This document shows positions 5,327 to 6,619 of a stretch of 6,619 bases of DNA, in pieces. A program made the position numbers and the translations under genes. The number at the start of each line of letters is the position of its first letter. The first letter of the stretch is position 1. Under the pieces are notes generated by a model. That model was not told the origin of the DNA, searched no databases, and was given only the letters and a program-made list of their open reading frames with translations. The stretch comes from Candidatus Methanomethylophilaceae archaeon (GTDB lineage Archaea; Thermoplasmatota; Thermoplasmata; Methanomassiliicoccales; Methanomethylophilaceae), in contig JAFPVN010000215.1 in the NCBI GenBank assembly GCA_017395275.1, positions 1 through 6,619 of the forward strand. The letters run 5' to 3'.

Positions 5327-5827
5327 GTCGAACATGCTTAGGCAGTTGCGCCGGGACTCCTTGATCCTCGCGAAGAGCTTCTTCGCCCCCGTCAGGTCGC
5401 CGTAGACCTTCCAACATCCCGAGGTCAGGTATCCCTTGCCCTTGTTCCTCATGAACCCTATCACATCGCACAACGGATATCCCAGGAATATCCCGAGCTC
5501 GTGCTGTATGTCCAGGCTCATCCTCTCCGAGAGGAGATCCAGCATATCGGACATGGAACCGGTGTATCCCATCCCGGAGAGGAATTGCCTCGTAGCTTCA
5601 TCCGAAAGGGCCTCAGCGAGCATGCTGCGGCGGTAAACCAAGATCAAAGAAGATGACCCGCGGGTACGGAGCAATTTCGTTCCAACATCATTATTCTCGA
5701 AGGAGGCGAGGAGATCCAGCGTATCGTTACATACCATCTTGTCGACCTTGAGCAGGGATCCCGTCTTCACACCGGTCAGTGCGGGCGCGCATTGATCGAG
5801 AATCCTTCTCTCGTTCCCACGGGTCAT
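5288..5827 (-). CDS. DUF3793 family protein, probably metal-regulated
   Basis: A 179-residue soluble protein that fits the DUF3793 family along its whole length. CAPAL-TGVKTGSL (13-25) opens the domain, LILVYRRSML (61-70) is the 'VYR' strand, and HELGIFLGYPLCDVIGFM (109-126) is the hallmark 'HE.G.FLGYP..DV.GF' motif. SGCWKVYGD (136-144), then A148/F152, then Cys162 close it. The family is widespread in Firmicutes and occurs in some methanogens; its biochemical role is unknown. From memory it is often found near flavodoxin or iron-uptake genes, which fits the metal-repressor-like operators in front of this copy. The ATG at 5827 has no ribosome site, and the predicted start site is at or beside it, so translation is probably leaderless. 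It lies 48 bp downstream of the ABC ATPase gene on the same strand but has its own promoter. Its last 39 bp overlap the convergent PQ-loop gene. Confidence 0.85.
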   Translation of the reverse strand: MTRGNERRILDQCAPALTGVKTGSLLKVDKMVCNDTLDLLASFENNDVGTKLLRTRGSSSLILVYRRSMLAEALSDEATRQFLSGMGYTGSMSDMLDLLSERMSLDIQHELGIFLGYPLCDVIGFMRNKGKGYLTSGCWKVYGDLTGAKKLFARIKESRRNCLSMFDSGLSLRSVVDAF

Positions 5828-5830
5828 ATT

Positions 5831-5846
5831 TTTAGGATATCCTAAA
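5831..5846. promoter_or_regulatory. Operator O2: perfect DtxR-like palindrome
   Basis: TTTAGGATATCCTAAA is a perfect 16-bp palindrome between the TATA box (5850-5858) and the start codon (5827) of the DUF3793 gene, covering roughly -4 to -19. It has the TTAGG...CCTAA arms of DtxR/IdeR-type iron-repressor boxes. A bound repressor would block RNA polymerase loading. Confidence 0.65.
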
Positions 5847-5849
5847 TAG

Positions 5850-5858
5850 TATATAAAA
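5850..5858 (-). promoter_or_regulatory. TATA box of the DUF3793 gene
   Basis: The minus strand reads TTTTATATA. Archaeal spacing puts the start site near 5828, one base from the ATG at 5827, which implies a leaderless transcript. The box is flanked on both sides by the two DtxR-like dyads. Confidence 0.65.
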
Positions 5859-5874
5859 TTTAGGTTAGACTAAA
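5859..5874. promoter_or_regulatory. Operator O1: second DtxR-like dyad
   Basis: TTTAGGTTAGACTAAA matches O2 at 13 of 16 positions. Its TTAGGTTAG half is identical to the first nine bases of the DtxR/IdeR consensus TTAGGTTAGGCTAACCTAA (recalled). It lies just upstream of the TATA box, where TFB contacts the BRE, and is 28 bp from O2, nearly three helical turns. It abuts the stop codon of the ABC ATPase gene (5876-5878). Confidence 0.6.
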
Positions 5875-5875
5875 A

Positions 5876-6619
5876 CTATTCCTCTCCAGGATCTGCGCTT
5901 CCCCTGGCGGATCTCTGCTTCAGGGAACCAATCAGTCTGGAGATGACGCTTTTCTTCGGCTCTGCCCTGACCGGTTCGGGGTCGGGTTCGTCCTCCACCG
6001 GCCAGATCATGTTCATGTCGATGTTGAACCTCAGCTCCTCACCCACGAGATGCATGTTCCTGCAGCTGACCTGGAGCTTCAGGATGACCCCGTTGCAATC
6101 CACCGTGTAGTTGGATATCGTTCCCAGATAGACGGCTTCCTTCACGATCCCGCCGTACTTCCCCGACGGGGTGCATATCGCTGCCTGCGGATGGACCATC
6201 AGGAGGATGCTGCCGTTCCTCGTCTCCGCATTCGGGAACATGAACTCCCCCAGAGGCGATGAGACCATGCTGCCGTCCTGCACGGCGGGGACGGCGTTCT
6301 CCCATCCGAAGAACATCGCGCTGCGCTTGGATATGGGGCGGTGATAGAAGACGTTCGGAACGTCGTATTGGAGGACCTTCCCATCCATCATGAGGGCTAT
6401 GCGGTCGCCTATCGCGACCGCCTCCTGCTGGTCGTGGGTGACGAATATGACCGTCTGGCCGATCTCCTTGCAGATCTTCCTGAGGCTCTCCCTCATCGAG
6501 ATGCGGAGTTTCGCGTCCAGAGCGGAGAACGGCTCGTCCAGCAGCAGCAGCTTGGGTTTGGTGATCAGGGCCCTGGCCAGAGCCACCCTCTGCTCCTGGC
6601 CGCCCGAGAGCTCGGTGAC
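5876..6619 (-). CDS. ABC importer ATPase, FbpC/PotA/WtpC type (N-terminal part outside window)
   Basis: The open frame runs to the window edge; 247 C-terminal residues are visible and the Walker A region is missing. In order: LSGGQ signature (4-8), Walker B LLLLDEP (24-30), D-loop SALD (32-35), H-loop THD (61-63), then a TOBE-like regulatory domain (about 108-208) beginning at FFGWENAVPA (104-113). This is the MalK/CysA/FbpC/PotA/WtpC group, which powers binding-protein-dependent import of Fe3+, sulfate, molybdate/tungstate or polyamines. The FxGxEN junction is common in oxyanion and iron importers, but the substrate cannot be fixed without the permease and binding-protein genes, expected beyond the right edge. 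After the TOBE domain is an unusual tail of about 37 residues, first acidic/Pro-rich (DEPDPEPVRAEP, 210-221) and then basic. Downstream on the same strand is the metal-regulated DUF3793 gene, which makes iron or another metal a fair guess. Confidence 0.9.
   Translation of the reverse strand, partial: VTELSGGQEQRVALARALITKPKLLLLDEPFSALDAKLRISMRESLRKICKEIGQTVIFVTHDQQEAVAIGDRIALMMDGKVLQYDVPNVFYHRPISKRSAMFFGWENAVPAVQDGSMVSSPLGEFMFPNAETRNGSILLMVHPQAAICTPSGKYGGIVKEAVYLGTISNYTVDCNGVILKLQVSCRNMHLVGEELRFNIDMNMIWPVEDEPDPEPVRAEPKKSVISRLIGSLKQRSARGSADPGEE

Noticed and set aside
282..5876. TAGACTAAAAC occurs at 282-292, upstream of the radical SAM gene, and at 5866-5876, inside the DUF3793 operator region, hinting at a shared operator.
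   Set aside because: An 11-mer shared twice is expected by chance in a window this long, and the copy at 282 lacks the TTTAGG arm, so there is no dyad.

Overview
The window looks like a chromosomal segment of a methanogenic archaeon, most plausibly of the order Methanomassiliicoccales (Methanomethylophilaceae-like gut or rumen lineages). This is an inference. It rests on archaeal TATA-type promoters and GGTG-type ribosome binding sites, two proteins of the uroporphyrinogen decarboxylase (UroD)/corrinoid methyltransferase superfamily, GC-rich coding with frequent AGG arginine codons, small tetraspan membrane paralogs, and a DUF3793 protein in an archaeal context. No rRNA, tRNA, CRISPR array or insertion sequence is visible.

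Left block (1-2404, + strand): the 3' end of a UroD-family gene, then a complete BioB/PylB-type radical SAM gene, then a second, complete UroD-family gene whose ATG overlaps the radical SAM stop codon (ATGA). It reads as one operon pairing radical SAM chemistry with UroD-fold, possibly methyl-transferring, enzymes. The substrate cannot be told from sequence. In the complete UroD protein the HxC zinc motif of methylcobamide:CoM methyltransferases is HPH.

Middle block (2405-3998, + strand): an AT-rich regulatory region with a perfect 16-bp palindrome, followed by two tandem but separately promoted paralogous four-helix membrane proteins. The first ends right after helix 4. The second carries an Ala/Glu/Pro-rich acidic tail. 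Each gene has a TATA box, a short inverted repeat near the start of the leader, and about 39 nt of predicted leader. A hairpin/T-rich terminator separates them.

Right block (3999-6619): an EamA/DMT-type transporter (-) and a small PQ-loop/SemiSWEET-like three-helix protein (+) diverge from one shared AT-rich promoter. The PQ-loop gene converges on, and overlaps by 39 bp, a DUF3793 gene (-). Upstream of DUF3793 on the same strand lies the C-terminal part of an ABC importer ATPase of the FbpC/PotA/WtpC type, cut by the window edge. The 48-bp gap between ATPase and DUF3793 holds a TATA box bracketed by two 16-bp dyads that resemble DtxR/IdeR metal-repressor boxes, so DUF3793 is probably metal (iron) regulated and expressed from an almost leaderless mRNA.
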